A DNA stretch of 64,000 nt from Stenotrophomonas sp. ATCM1_4 (GCF_004348115.1 NZ_QPFB01000001.1:535978-599977), one strand, 5' to 3'. Shown: positions 26,601 to 35,605, counted from the first letter of the stretch. The notes: a model not told the origin generated them from the sequence alone. Translations and numbers: made by a program.

Positions 26601-27260
26601 ATCACGGCGGCCCCGTTGGTCGCGGTGAACCCCAAGACCCTGCAGACCTGGGTGTTCTACGGTACGGGGCGTTACCTGAATTCGGCGGACCGCGCGAACA
26701 AGAACGTGCAGACCTGGTATGGCCTGATCGACAAGGGTTCGACCATTTCCGGGGCGGGCGGCCTGAAGCAGGTGAGCGTCCTCAACGAAGGCAAGGTCGG
26801 CGGCTACGACGTGCGTGTCATCGAGCGCGTGGCCACGACGGGTGAGGACGGCTGGTACATGAACCTGCTTCCGTCCTCGGGTACTGCGGCAGGTGAGCGC
26901 ATGGTGGTGCCGAACTTCTTCCAGGGCCTGACCCTGATCGGCACCACGCGCATCCCGGATTCAGCGGATGTGTGCAGCCCGACCGGCAAGGGCTATACGA
27001 TGGCGATCGATCCGTTCACGGGTGGGCGCCTGTCCGGCGGCTTCTTCGATGCCAACGGCGATGGCGTGATCGACAGCAAGGACTCGCTGGATGGCGTGCC
27101 GGTATCGGGCATCGGTTACGGCAGCAGCCCGAACAATCCGATCTTCATCGGTGACAACATGTATACCAGTCTTGACGATGGCACCTACGACAAGACCAAG
27201 ACCAATACCAACAACGGCAACATCAAGCGCGTTTCCTGGCGCGAACTGATCGGGAACTAA
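23664..27260 (+). CDS. pilY1: Type IV pilus tip-associated adhesin PilY1
   Basis: A 1198-aa exported protein with a signal peptide (FGAFAIGLFAALCSAQAPAVE). The N-terminal half corresponds to the VWA-like region of PilY1 but lacks a D-x-S-x-S motif. The C-terminal half is a beta-propeller (PVVYVGANDGMLHAFNASSG, GKTVFALDVTNPASPTLMWE, YAGDLKGNMWRFKL). A calcium-loop-like DANGDGVID sits at residues 1129-1137, similar to the site that controls pilus extension and retraction in P. aeruginosa PilY1. Its length matches PilY1 proteins (about 1100-1200 aa). It is the largest gene of the operon; pilE follows after 13 bp. Confidence 0.94.
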   Translation: MKTTSIETIVQPRSLSSRFGAFAIGLFAALCSAQAPAVEIAQSPMYVGSDVPGNLVLVPSVEYPTLISQANIGNYDTSRRYSGYFDPAKCYLYNYSATETDRYFYPVGAAVSFNCATAKQWSGNYMNWAATQTIDPFRSGLTGGYRVVDTPTTTVLEKARHHGSGLYPDRTIPASSTNATLVNNLTGAQWNSLKIRIAGLGNKMRFTSSGDLGATPVPYNPAVHTLTTGKNGDAGTVYEVSVRVKVCDASAGLESNCVQYSQGWKPEGLIQEYSKRIRYSIFGFLNESGNTRNGGVMRARQKFVGPNSYYPEVGTLVNANAEWDSTTGVLRRNPDPDDASATATTGIQDSGVINYLNKFGQMTTAAPKSNDPVSELYYAALRYFRGQGNIDAYTRNINYTYADGFPVITDWDDPIRYSCQVNAALGIGDVNTHEDRDIPNTPDKDYDLAVKYTQKIFDLEGITTKANASSFSGRGNSAFIAGLAYYANTNDIRPDDLAKPNTTGKQTLSTYWVDVRENQILEPKTANQYWLTAKYGGFDVPLGFDPLTTKALQESWWHTNTDYLTSGSGGGVTSTVNSYPRPDNFYVASEADKMVASLRQAFESIAKKAEGSASSFASNSTKLDAGARTFQAQFVTGQNREWAGRLYAYDVNATTGALTQAWSAADQFPVWGPTNATTNARKIFYNNGGSLAAFQGSVNGLSAAVVNYLRGDRSGEKSNGGTFRNRLSLLGDIVNSQPVYVGAPNSRLYMKSTFTGSSNYASFASVQATRTPVVYVGANDGMLHAFNASSGKELFAFVPTEGMAKLSGALKYTDPAYEHTYTVDGAMTAADWYDGANWRTALVGTMGRGGKTVFALDVTNPASPTLMWEVNDVALGNNLGQPIVSQVADGQWKVLLGNGPNSSDGIAKLVVINMSNGSMSTISTATGSDNGLSGINAWSAAGNGLVDTVYAGDLKGNMWRFKLSTGTASLLFAAGATKPITAAPLVAVNPKTLQTWVFYGTGRYLNSADRANKNVQTWYGLIDKGSTISGAGGLKQVSVLNEGKVGGYDVRVIERVATTGEDGWYMNLLPSSGTAAGERMVVPNFFQGLTLIGTTRIPDSADVCSPTGKGYTMAIDPFTGGRLSGGFFDANGDGVIDSKDSLDGVPVSGIGYGSSPNNPIFIGDNMYTSLDDGTYDKTKTNTNNGNIKRVSWRELIGN

Positions 27261-27273
27261 GGGAGTGAACAAG

Positions 27274-27705
27274 ATGGTTCGTGCACAACGGGGGGCGGTG
27301 CTTGCAGGTAGGGGCCGGGCGGCGGGTTTCACGCTGGTCGAGTTGATGATCGTGGTCGCGGTGATCGCGATCCTGTCAGCCATCGTCTATCCCAACTACC
27401 GGGAGTACGTGGTCAAGGCGCGTCGTACGGCCGTGGCAGGCTGCCTGCAGCAGCATGCGCAGACGATGGAGCGTTACTACACAACCAATCTGACGTATGT
27501 CGGTGCACCGGCTCCGCGTTGTGACGCGGACTTGGCGGCGTTCTACCAGGTAGGCTTCCAGGGAGGGGATCCGACCGCGCGTGCCTACATCCTGCAGGCG
27601 GTGCCGACGTCGAGCCAGAAGGATCCCAAGTGCGGGACGTTGACGGTCAATGCGCAAGGGGTGCGCACGAAGAGCGGAACGGCGACAGTTGCTGATTGCT
27701 GGTGA
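27274..27705 (+). CDS. pilE: Type IV pilin PilE
   Basis: A 143-aa pilin. The prepilin motif is AAG-FTLVELMIVVAVIAILSAIVYPNYREYV, Glu at +5. The C-terminal globular domain has cysteines for the pilin disulfide (PRCDAD, DPKCGTL, VADCW). I chose the ATG at 27274, 8 nt after GGGAG; a GTG at 27265 is also in frame. PilE proteins after PilY1 act as minor pilins in Pseudomonas. It ends the operon, with a strong terminator right after. Confidence 0.92.
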   Translation: MVRAQRGAVLAGRGRAAGFTLVELMIVVAVIAILSAIVYPNYREYVVKARRTAVAGCLQQHAQTMERYYTTNLTYVGAPAPRCDADLAAFYQVGFQGGDPTARAYILQAVPTSSQKDPKCGTLTVNAQGVRTKSGTATVADCW

Positions 27706-27729
27706 TGCGCCGCACGATTCCCCAAAAAG

Positions 27730-27754
27730 CCCGCCGGAACCGGCGGGTTTTTTT
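27730..27754 (+). terminator. Terminator of the pilin operon
   Basis: CCCGCCGG (27730-27737) pairs with CCGGCGGG (27740-27747), loop AA, followed by seven T residues. Confidence 0.85.
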
Positions 27755-27814
27755 GTTGCAGGAAACGGTGCCCTTGCGTCGGGAAGCATGGCGTCCATTT
27801 CTCGCAGACGCAGG

Positions 27815-27854
27815 AACGATAAAGCCCGCTTTGCGGCGGGCTTTATCGTTTTCT
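27815..27854. terminator. Bidirectional terminator between pilE and tRNA-Asn
   Basis: A perfect 15-bp stem, AACGATAAAGCCCGC (27815-27829) with its complement (27836-27850), loop TTTGCG, followed by TTCTT on the plus strand. Facing the minus-strand tRNA-Asn, it can also end that transcript, though its T-run in that direction is short. Confidence 0.7.
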
Positions 27855-27859
27855 TGATC

Positions 27860-27936
27860 TGGCGCCCGAAGTTGGACTCGAACCAACGACCCCCTGATTA
27901 ACAGTCAAGTGCTCTAACCGGCTGAGCTATTCGGGC
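27860..27936 (-). tRNA. tRNA-Asn (GTT)
   Basis: A 77-nt tRNA including an encoded CCA. Acceptor stem GCCCGAA/TTCGGGC, D-arm AGCTCAGCCGGTTAGAGC, anticodon loop CTGTTAA with anticodon GTT, and T-arm GGTTCGAGTCC are all intact. It reads toward pilE. Nothing nearby suggests an integrated element. Confidence 0.96.
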
Positions 27937-27983
27937 GGGGACGCGCATTCTACTCAGCACGGCCCGGCCGCGCAACTCCCCGT

Positions 27984-28535
27984 TCAGGGCGGGCAGGTTG
28001 CTCCCTCGATGATCCGTCCATTGCGGACGCGCCCACTGTTGTTGACGACCACCTGCCTGAGCAGCTGGCCTGTGGTGGTGCAGATCGAAAGGGTCAGGTT
28101 GGAGCCCGCATTGCGGCCGTCGGGGAGGTAGCGGACCCGACTCCGACCAGCGCTGCTCCTCAGGTTCAGGGTTGCTGGCGCGGGCTGTCTGCCAGTCCGG
28201 ATGATGTCGGTGGGAAGGTCAGGCTGCCGGTTGCCGTCAGGATCGGTGAAGACCAGCCAGATCTCCGCCCAGTTTCGGGTTGTCGTGCACTGCTTCCCGT
28301 TCACGGAGGGGCATAGCAGGGTGGGTTTGCGCTGCCAGATCGCAGTCTGGCGGGCCAGATGCAGATGCCCCACCAGGGCATTCTGCAACGCCGTTGCCCG
28401 GGAATGACGAAGTTGCCCGCTCATTGCCGGCGCGGCGAGCGCTGCCAACAAGGAGGCCACGACAATGCATGCGAGTGTTTCGATCTGGGAAAAGCCCCTG
28501 CTGGCGGGGTGGCTGACACGTTGTTGACCCATCAT
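27984..28535 (-). CDS. Orphan GspH/FimT-family pseudopilin
   Basis: A 183-aa protein with a prepilin motif [24 protein letters not shown], Glu at +5, then a GspH-like globular domain with three or four cysteines ([29 protein letters not shown]). It is a second FimT-like protein, distinct in sequence from the one at 21071, and stands alone on the other side of tRNA-Asn. It may serve type IV pili or type II secretion. The start (ATG at 28535 or 28532) is uncertain. It is divergent from uvrB, 158 bp between starts. Confidence 0.8.
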   Translation of the reverse strand: MMGQQRVSHPASRGFSQIETLACIVVASLLAALAAPAMSGQLRHSRATALQNALVGHLHLARQTAIWQRKPTLLCPSVNGKQCTTTRNWAEIWLVFTDPDGNRQPDLPTDIIRTGRQPAPATLNLRSSAGRSRVRYLPDGRNAGSNLTLSICTTTGQLLRQVVVNNSGRVRNGRIIEGATCPP

Positions 28536-28693
28536 GGGGCGGGGCTTCCGTGCTGATCGGGTCGTCCCATGCTGCATGGGTGTGCGTGTGCCGGGACTCG
28601 GGGGAGCTGGCCCCTGAACTTGAGGTTAGTCCCTGCCGGGTCGTCATCACGGCGCTCGCTATACTGGGCAGTCCACGCAGGCAAGGCCTCCCG

Positions 28694-30709
<2,016 letters not shown>

Positions 30710-30742
30710 GGTGGCCAGCGTGAAGATTTTTGCAGAAAACGG

Positions 30743-30771
30743 TTGTCCAACCGGGCCGGGTTGGTTAAGAT
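30743..30771 (+). promoter_or_regulatory. Sigma-70-like promoter of tRNA-Val copy 1
   Basis: TTGTCC (30743-30748) and TAAGAT (30766-30771) are separated by 17 bp, each matching 4 of 6 consensus bases. The tRNA begins 35 bp after the -10 element. Confidence 0.5.
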
Positions 30772-30805
30772 ACGCGCCCTCGCAACGGTGAATTGTTGCA
30801 GCGAC

Positions 30806-30880
30806 GGGCGGTTAGCTCAGCGGTAGAGCACTACCTTGACATGGTAGGGGTCACAGGTTCGAACCCTGTACCGCCCACCA
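30806..30880 (+). tRNA. tRNA-Val (GAC), copy 1
   Basis: A 75-nt tRNA with encoded CCA. Acceptor GGGCGGT/ACCGCCC, D-arm AGCTCAGCGGTAGAGC, anticodon stem CTACC/GGTAG around TTGACAT (anticodon GAC), and T-arm GGTTCGAACCC. Identical to copy 2. Confidence 0.96.
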
Positions 30881-30909
30881 CTCCCCGGAATCGGGTCGAG
30901 TGGACATCC

Positions 30910-30940
30910 AAAAAGGCCGGCCATCGGGTCGGCTTTTTTG
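30910..30940 (+). terminator. Terminator after tRNA-Val copy 1
   Basis: An imperfect GC-rich stem (AAAGGCCGGCC with GGGTCGGCTTT) is followed by a run of T residues at 30934-30939. It suggests that the two tRNA-Val genes are separate transcripts or that copy 2 relies on readthrough. Confidence 0.6.
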
Positions 30941-30996
30941 TTGAAGCAGTACCCCGGTGCGGGCAGCACCACCGCAATGCACGCGTGTTGCGAAAG

Positions 30997-31071
30997 GGGC
31001 GGTTAGCTCAGCGGTAGAGCACTACCTTGACATGGTAGGGGTCACAGGTTCGAACCCTGTACCGCCCACCA
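30997..31071 (+). tRNA. tRNA-Val (GAC), copy 2
   Basis: A 75-nt tRNA identical to copy 1, 116 bp downstream. The CTCCCCG after the CCA is also shared, so the pair looks like a recent duplication or is kept by gene conversion. Confidence 0.96.
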
Positions 31072-31096
31072 CTCCCCGCAGCGGGGGTGGAAACAG

Positions 31097-31123
31097 AAAA
31101 GCCGGCCTTGGGCCGGCTTTTTC
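31097..31123. terminator. Bidirectional terminator between tRNA-Val and ccoG
   Basis: AAAAGCCGGCC (31097-31107) pairs with GGCCGGCTTTT (31111-31121), loop TTG. T-runs exist in both directions, so it can end both the tRNA and the minus-strand ccoG transcripts. Confidence 0.75.
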
Positions 31124-31151
31124 GTGTCTGCCCTCCAGGAGGGGGTGAACC

Positions 31152-32216
31152 TCAGTACGGCGCCCCGGCGGTAACGATGGTCAGTACCAGTGCCACCAGC
31201 ATGGCGGCCGTGAACAGCAGGGGTTTGACGCGCAGCGCGGGCGGGGGCTGCCTGCCGTCCGGCTCCGGCTCCGGCGCCATGCGTCGGATCAGACCTTCGG
31301 GGAAATGCTGGAGCACCATCGCCTCGTCGCAGGCGTCTTCGCAGGCGCCGCATTCGATGCAATGGCTGGAATGGCCATTGCGGATATCCAGCCGGATCGG
31401 GCACGCCTGCAGGCAGGCCCCGCAATCGGTGCAGTCGCCCAGGTGCTCGGGGTTGAACTTGGGCAAGGCGCCGGCAATGGCCGGATGGGCGGCACGAAAC
31501 ACGTAGTCGTTGGCGGTCACCGGGTCGAGCAGCCCGCGCGAGCGATGCAGCACGCTCGGGCCGCCGTGTGGGCGTGGGCCGCGCGGCTCGCCGCGCGCGG
31601 CGATGTAGCGGACGGTGGGCGTGCGTGCATCGGTGATCAGGTGCTGCACGCGGCTGTAGGGGCACAGGTGGCTGCAAACCTGTTCATGCAGGTAGACCAC
31701 GTTGGCCCAGGTGGCCAATGCGTAGAAGACGATCCAGAAGCCTTCCCACATGCCCAGCGAAAAATGCGTCAGGTCATGGATCAGGCCGCCGATGGGGCTG
31801 AAGTAGCCGACGAAGCTGATGCCGGTCCACAGGGCGATGGCGGCCCACAGCACATGCCGCAGCGCCGGCCCGAAGCGGGCGGCCGGGCCATCGAAGGCGG
31901 TGAGCTGGTCGAGCGTGCGAAATACCCGGGTCAGCACGGTCTGCGGACAGACATGGCTGCACCACAGCCGGCCGCACATCACCGTGACCAGGCACAGCAA
32001 TGCGGCGGCCGCGGTGACCAGCCAGAACAGGGGCAGGGCGTTCTCCGGCTGCAGGCTGTACCCGAACAGATGGAACCGCCGCGCCGACAGGTCCAGCAGC
32101 AGGATCGGCTGGCCGTCCAGCCGCAGCCACGGCAGCAGGTAGAACGCGGCCAGCAGCGCCAGCGCGACGGCCGTGCGCAGCGCGGTGCGGGCGCGCTTGC
32201 CTTGCGACAGGCTCAT
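31152..32216 (-). CDS. ccoG: CcoG/RdxA/FixG-type iron-sulfur protein, short form
   Basis: A 354-aa inner-membrane ferredoxin-like protein. The family helps copper delivery to cbb3-type oxidase by reducing Cu(II). It has several transmembrane helices, CGRLWCSHVCPQ and CSHLCPYSRVQH pairs, and two 4Fe-4S motifs, CTDCGACLQACPI and CIECGACEDACDE. Typical CcoG proteins are near 470 aa with a periplasmic Ig-like C-terminal domain. This one stops after its last membrane helix (LLFTAAMLVALVLTIVTAGAPY). A terminator follows at once, so there is no split downstream part. It overlaps the upstream small-membrane-protein gene by 4 nt. Confidence 0.85.
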   Translation of the reverse strand: MSLSQGKRARTALRTAVALALLAAFYLLPWLRLDGQPILLLDLSARRFHLFGYSLQPENALPLFWLVTAAAALLCLVTVMCGRLWCSHVCPQTVLTRVFRTLDQLTAFDGPAARFGPALRHVLWAAIALWTGISFVGYFSPIGGLIHDLTHFSLGMWEGFWIVFYALATWANVVYLHEQVCSHLCPYSRVQHLITDARTPTVRYIAARGEPRGPRPHGGPSVLHRSRGLLDPVTANDYVFRAAHPAIAGALPKFNPEHLGDCTDCGACLQACPIRLDIRNGHSSHCIECGACEDACDEAMVLQHFPEGLIRRMAPEPEPDGRQPPPALRVKPLLFTAAMLVALVLTIVTAGAPY

Positions 32217-32503
32217 TCGAAGGCGCTTCCGTCGTCGGCATCCCTGCGCGGGCGCAGCAACAACGCGGTGACGGCGCTGGCCGAGGCGGTGGCCAGCCAC
32301 AGCAGCAGGAAGCCGATGGTGTAGCCCAGTTCGCGGCTGATGCCGTGCTGCGGCAGGCTGATGGCGGCCAGTTTGAGGGGGTCTACCACCGAGAAGAACA
32401 GCGCAGCGGCGACCACGGCGGCGAAGAAGCTGGGCCAGAGCACCGCGCCAAGTTGCTGTGCGGCAGGGCGTAATGAAGGCGGCGCAGGGTCGATGTCGTT
32501 CAT
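32213..32503 (-). CDS. Small two-helix membrane protein upstream of ccoG
   Basis: A 96-aa hypothetical protein with two hydrophobic helices (VLWPSFFAAVVAAALFFSVV and TIGFLLLWLATASASAVTAL), a Pro-rich N-terminus and a charged C-terminus. I do not recognise its family; it does not look like CcoH or CcoS. Its stop overlaps the ccoG start (ATGA), so the two are coupled. It is the first gene downstream of the FNR-type boxes, which suggests a role in cbb3 oxidase assembly or low-oxygen respiration. Confidence 0.75.
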   Translation of the reverse strand: MNDIDPAPPSLRPAAQQLGAVLWPSFFAAVVAAALFFSVVDPLKLAAISLPQHGISRELGYTIGFLLLWLATASASAVTALLLRPRRDADDGSAFE

Positions 32504-32617
32504 GGGTTCCGGAGAGAGGAGCGGGGCCGGTGCCGCGCGCCCGTGGGGGAGGCGGGTACGCGATGGATGGGCGCAATGACGAGGACCGCAGCCTAGAAGG
32601 CGATCGCGCCGAAGGCC

Positions 32618-32631
32618 TTGATCTGGATCAA
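32618..32631. promoter_or_regulatory. FNR/Anr box 1 (perfect)
   Basis: TTGATCTGGATCAA is an exact match to the FNR/Anr consensus TTGAT-N4-ATCAA. It lies between the divergent ccoG operon and hemN, 69 bp before the hemN ATG and 115 bp before the other start. Confidence 0.8.
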
Positions 32632-32650
32632 GCCATGGGCCGCGGCCGGA

Positions 32651-32664
32651 TTGATCTGGCTCAA
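32651..32664. promoter_or_regulatory. FNR/Anr box 2 (one mismatch)
   Basis: TTGATCTGGCTCAA differs from the FNR consensus at one position (C for A in the second half-site). It shares the N4 spacer CTGG with box 1 and ends 35 bp before the hemN ATG. Confidence 0.65.
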
Positions 32665-32699
32665 GGCGCGGCCAGCCCGGCTGGCAGATCCTAGGCGCC

Positions 32700-34109
32700 A
32701 TGGACACGAATCCCGTACTGCTGAACCCGCTGGGCTGGACCTTCGACCCGGAACTGCTGCGCCGGCATGATCGTCCTGGGCCGCGCTACACCTCCTATCC
32801 CACGGCGCCGCACTTCCATGACGGCTACGGCCAATCGCAGCTGCAGGCCGCCATCGCACGCAGCAACACCTCGGCGCGGCCGCTCTCGCTCTACGTGCAT
32901 GTCCCGTACTGCACCAGCCCCTGCTTCTACTGCGGCTGCAACCGGGTGATCAGCCGTGACCGCAGCAAGGGCGAGCACTACGTGGACCAGGTGCTGCGCG
33001 AGGCGGACCGCGCCGCGCCGTTGTTCGACCCGGCCCGCGAAGTCATCCAGCTGCACCTCGGCGGCGGAACGCCCAACTTCCTGGAGCCGGCGCAGCTGCA
33101 GCGGTTGCTGGAAGGGCTAGGAAAACGCTTTCGTTTCAGCCCGCGCGCCGAGCGTGATTTCTCCATCGAACTGGACCCCCGTTCGGTCAGCGTGGCCGAT
33201 ATCGCCGGACTGGCGGCGCTGGGCTTCAACCGCGCCAGTCTTGGCGTGCAGGACTTCGATCCGGACGTGCAGCACGCCATCAACCGCGTGCAGGGCGTCG
33301 ATGACACGATGGCCATCCTCCAGGCCTGCCGCGACAGCGGCATGCGCTCGGTCAACGTGGACCTGATCTACGGCCTGCCGAAGCAGACGCTGGCCGGTTT
33401 CGGGCGCACGCTCGACACCGTGATGGCCGTGCGTCCGGATCGCCTGGCGATCTATGGCTACGCGCACCTGCCGCACATGTTCAAGGCGCAGCGCCAGATC
33501 CTCGATGCCGACCTCCCCGATCCGGACCAGAAGCTGGCCCTGCTGGGATTGGCGGTGGAACGGCTGTCGGCGGCAGGCTACCAGTACATCGGCATGGATC
33601 ATTTCGCCCTGCCGGAAGAGGATCTCGCGCGCGCCCAGCGGGCGGGCAGCCTGCATCGCAATTTCATGGGCTACACCACGCACGCCGACACCGACCTGCT
33701 GGGGCTCGGGGTGAGCGCCATCAGCCGCATCGACAACAGCTACAGCCAGAACCCGCGTGATCTCAAGGACTGGGAGGCGCGCCTGGAAGCGGGAGGCTTG
33801 CCGGTCTGGCGTGGCCTGGAACTGGATGCAGATGATGTGCTGCGCGCGGCGCTGATCCAGGAGCTGATGTGCCATGGCCGGGTGGACGGACGTGCATTGG
33901 GCCGTCGCCATGGCGTGGACTTTGACCGCTACTTCGCCGACGAGCTGCAGGCGCTGCGCCGCCTGGAGCAGGACGGGCTGGCCAGCTGCCGGGATGGCGT
34001 GGTGGCCGCCACGCGCCAGGGGCGCCCCCTGCTGCGCCTGATCGCGATGTGCTTTGACCGTTACCTGAAGGCGCCCCAGCAACCGGCCCGCTATTCACGC
34101 GCGATCTGA
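32700..34109 (+). CDS. hemN: Oxygen-independent coproporphyrinogen III oxidase
   Basis: Radical-SAM enzyme that decarboxylates coproporphyrinogen III to protoporphyrinogen IX without O2, for haem synthesis under low oxygen. The 469-aa product has GPRYTSYPTAPHF near the N-terminus, the 4Fe-4S motif VPYCTSPCFYCGCNR (CxxxCxxC), GGGTPNFL, SVNVDLIYGLPKQT, and the HemN C-terminal domain. Its length matches HemN (457 aa in E. coli), and the N-terminal extension separates it from HemW. Two FNR boxes lie upstream; Anr control of hemN is established in Pseudomonas. The Shine-Dalgarno is weak. Confidence 0.96.
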   Translation: MDTNPVLLNPLGWTFDPELLRRHDRPGPRYTSYPTAPHFHDGYGQSQLQAAIARSNTSARPLSLYVHVPYCTSPCFYCGCNRVISRDRSKGEHYVDQVLREADRAAPLFDPAREVIQLHLGGGTPNFLEPAQLQRLLEGLGKRFRFSPRAERDFSIELDPRSVSVADIAGLAALGFNRASLGVQDFDPDVQHAINRVQGVDDTMAILQACRDSGMRSVNVDLIYGLPKQTLAGFGRTLDTVMAVRPDRLAIYGYAHLPHMFKAQRQILDADLPDPDQKLALLGLAVERLSAAGYQYIGMDHFALPEEDLARAQRAGSLHRNFMGYTTHADTDLLGLGVSAISRIDNSYSQNPRDLKDWEARLEAGGLPVWRGLELDADDVLRAALIQELMCHGRVDGRALGRRHGVDFDRYFADELQALRRLEQDGLASCRDGVVAATRQGRPLLRLIAMCFDRYLKAPQQPARYSRAI

Positions 34110-34129
34110 TGCCGGCGCCGCCCGCCACG

Positions 34130-34156
34130 CCGGCCGCAATTCACAATTGCGGCCGG
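34130..34156. other. Perfect hairpin between hemN and tRNA-Leu
   Basis: CCGGCCGCAATT (34130-34141) pairs with AATTGCGGCCGG (34145-34156), loop CAC. No T-run follows on either side, so it is not a standard terminator. It may block readthrough from hemN or stabilise its 3' end. The tRNA begins 21 bp later, so the tRNA promoter must overlap it. Confidence 0.55.
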
Positions 34157-34176
34157 ATCAGGCACGCTATCGCGAT

Positions 34177-34263
34177 GCCCGGGTGGCGAAACTGGTAGAC
34201 GCAAGGGACTTAAAATCCCTCAGCTGAAAGGCTATGCGGGTTCGATCCCCGCCCCGGGCACCA
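34177..34263 (+). tRNA. tRNA-Leu (TAA)
   Basis: An 87-nt class II tRNA with encoded CCA. Acceptor GCCCGGG/CCCGGGC, D-arm TGGCGAAACTGGTAGACGCA, anticodon loop with TAA, a long variable arm (CAGCTGAAAGGCTATG), and T-arm GGGTTCGATCCCC. The next gene starts 22 bp after the CCA. Confidence 0.96.
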
Positions 34264-34285
34264 CCTTCGTATTGTCAGGAGCGGC

Positions 34286-35575
34286 ATGAGCGCCCGGATT
34301 ACTGCTGCGGCCGAGCCGCGGATCGCCATCATTGGCCTGGGGTACGTGGGCCTGCCGCTGGCGGTGGAGTTCGGCAAGACGCTGGATGTGCTGGGCTACG
34401 ACATCGATGCCGCACGCGTGGCCGAGCTGCAGGCCGGGCACGATCACACGCTGGAACTGGAAGACGATGAACTGGCCGCGGGCGTGCATGCCCGCTACAC
34501 GGCCGACGCCGCCGCGCTGGCACCACGCAACGTCTACATCGTCACCGTGCCCACGCCCATCGACGCCTACGAGCAGCCTGACCTGGAGCCGATGCGGCGC
34601 GCCAGCGCGTTGATCGCCGGCGTGCTCAAGCGCGGTGACCTGGTGATCTACGAGTCCACCGTGTACCCGGGGACCACCGAGGAAGTCTGCGTGCCACTGC
34701 TGGAGCAGGGTTCGGGGCTGCGTTTCAACGAGGACTTCTACTGCGGCTACAGTCCCGAGCGGATCAACCCGGGCGACCGCCAGCGGCGTCTGCCGGACAT
34801 CCGCAAGATCACCGCCGGTTCCACCCGTGAAGCGGCCGACGTGGTCGATTCGCTGTACCGGCGGATCATCACCGCCGGTACCTGGCCGGCGCCGTCGATC
34901 CGCGTGGCCGAGGCGGCCAAGGTGGTGGAGAACATCCAGCGTGACGTGAACATCGCGCTGGTCAACGAACTGGCGCTGATCTTCGACAAGCTGGAGATCG
35001 ACACCCTCGATGTCCTCGAGGCGGCGGGCACCAAGTGGAACTTCCTGCCGTTCCGCCCCGGCATGGTCGGCGGACATTGCATCGGCGTGGACCCGTACTA
35101 CCTGCTGCACAAGTCCGAGAGCGTGGGTTACCACCCGGACCTGATCCATACCGCGCGCCAGGTCAACAACCGCGTGGTGGCGCACGTGGTCACGCGGGTG
35201 CGGTTGCTGCTCGAAGGCAAGGGCAAGGCATTGTCCGGTGTGCGCGTGCTGGTGCTTGGCGTCACCTTCAAGGAGGACTGTCCGGACCTGCGCAACAGTC
35301 GCGCGCTGGACCTGGTGCAGATGCTGTCCGCGGCGGGTGCTTCGGTCGATGCCTTCGACCCATGGGCGGATCCGCGCGGCGCGCACGACATGGGCGGGGT
35401 GACGCTGGCCGATGAACCCGCGGCCGGCGCATATGACGCGGTGGTGCTGGCGGTGGCGCACCGGCAGTTCCGTGAACTGGATGTCGACGCCATCCGTGCC
35501 TTGGGTGTGCCGGACGTGGTGGTCTACGACGTGAAATCGGCCTGGCCCCGGCAGGCAGTGGACGACCGGTTGTAG
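34286..35575 (+). CDS. Nucleotide-sugar dehydrogenase (TviB/WbpO-like)
   Basis: A 429-aa NAD-dependent UDP-sugar 6-dehydrogenase, closest in pattern to TviB/WbpO enzymes that oxidise UDP-GlcNAc or UDP-GalNAc to uronates for O-antigen or capsule. It has the Rossmann motif IAIIGLGYVGLPLA, VPTPID, YESTVYPGTTEE, GYSPERINPGD, and the catalytic Cys in GMVGGHCIGVDPYYL. The C-terminal domain has GVTFKEDCPDLRNS. It starts 22 bp after tRNA-Leu with AGGAG and no obvious promoter, and no other sugar genes are close. The exact substrate is inferred. Confidence 0.9.
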   Translation: MSARITAAAEPRIAIIGLGYVGLPLAVEFGKTLDVLGYDIDAARVAELQAGHDHTLELEDDELAAGVHARYTADAAALAPRNVYIVTVPTPIDAYEQPDLEPMRRASALIAGVLKRGDLVIYESTVYPGTTEEVCVPLLEQGSGLRFNEDFYCGYSPERINPGDRQRRLPDIRKITAGSTREAADVVDSLYRRIITAGTWPAPSIRVAEAAKVVENIQRDVNIALVNELALIFDKLEIDTLDVLEAAGTKWNFLPFRPGMVGGHCIGVDPYYLLHKSESVGYHPDLIHTARQVNNRVVAHVVTRVRLLLEGKGKALSGVRVLVLGVTFKEDCPDLRNSRALDLVQMLSAAGASVDAFDPWADPRGAHDMGGVTLADEPAAGAYDAVVLAVAHRQFRELDVDAIRALGVPDVVVYDVKSAWPRQAVDDRL

Positions 35576-35605
35576 AATCCGCCATCCCCGACCGCGAGGA
35601 CGGTA

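Noticed and set aside
27815-27850. A long perfect inverted repeat as transposon ends.
   Set aside because: It is one continuous hairpin with a 6-nt loop and T-rich end, between a gene and a tRNA; it reads as a terminator.
21071-27936. The pilin operon next to tRNA-Asn as a genomic island.
   Set aside because: No integrase, no duplicated tRNA end and no mobile genes were found. Slightly lower GC in pilY1 fits a secreted adhesin under variable selection.
30806-31071. Tandem identical repeats that could be taken for a CRISPR-like or mobile repeat.
   Set aside because: Both units fold as complete tRNA-Val genes with CCA; there are only two.
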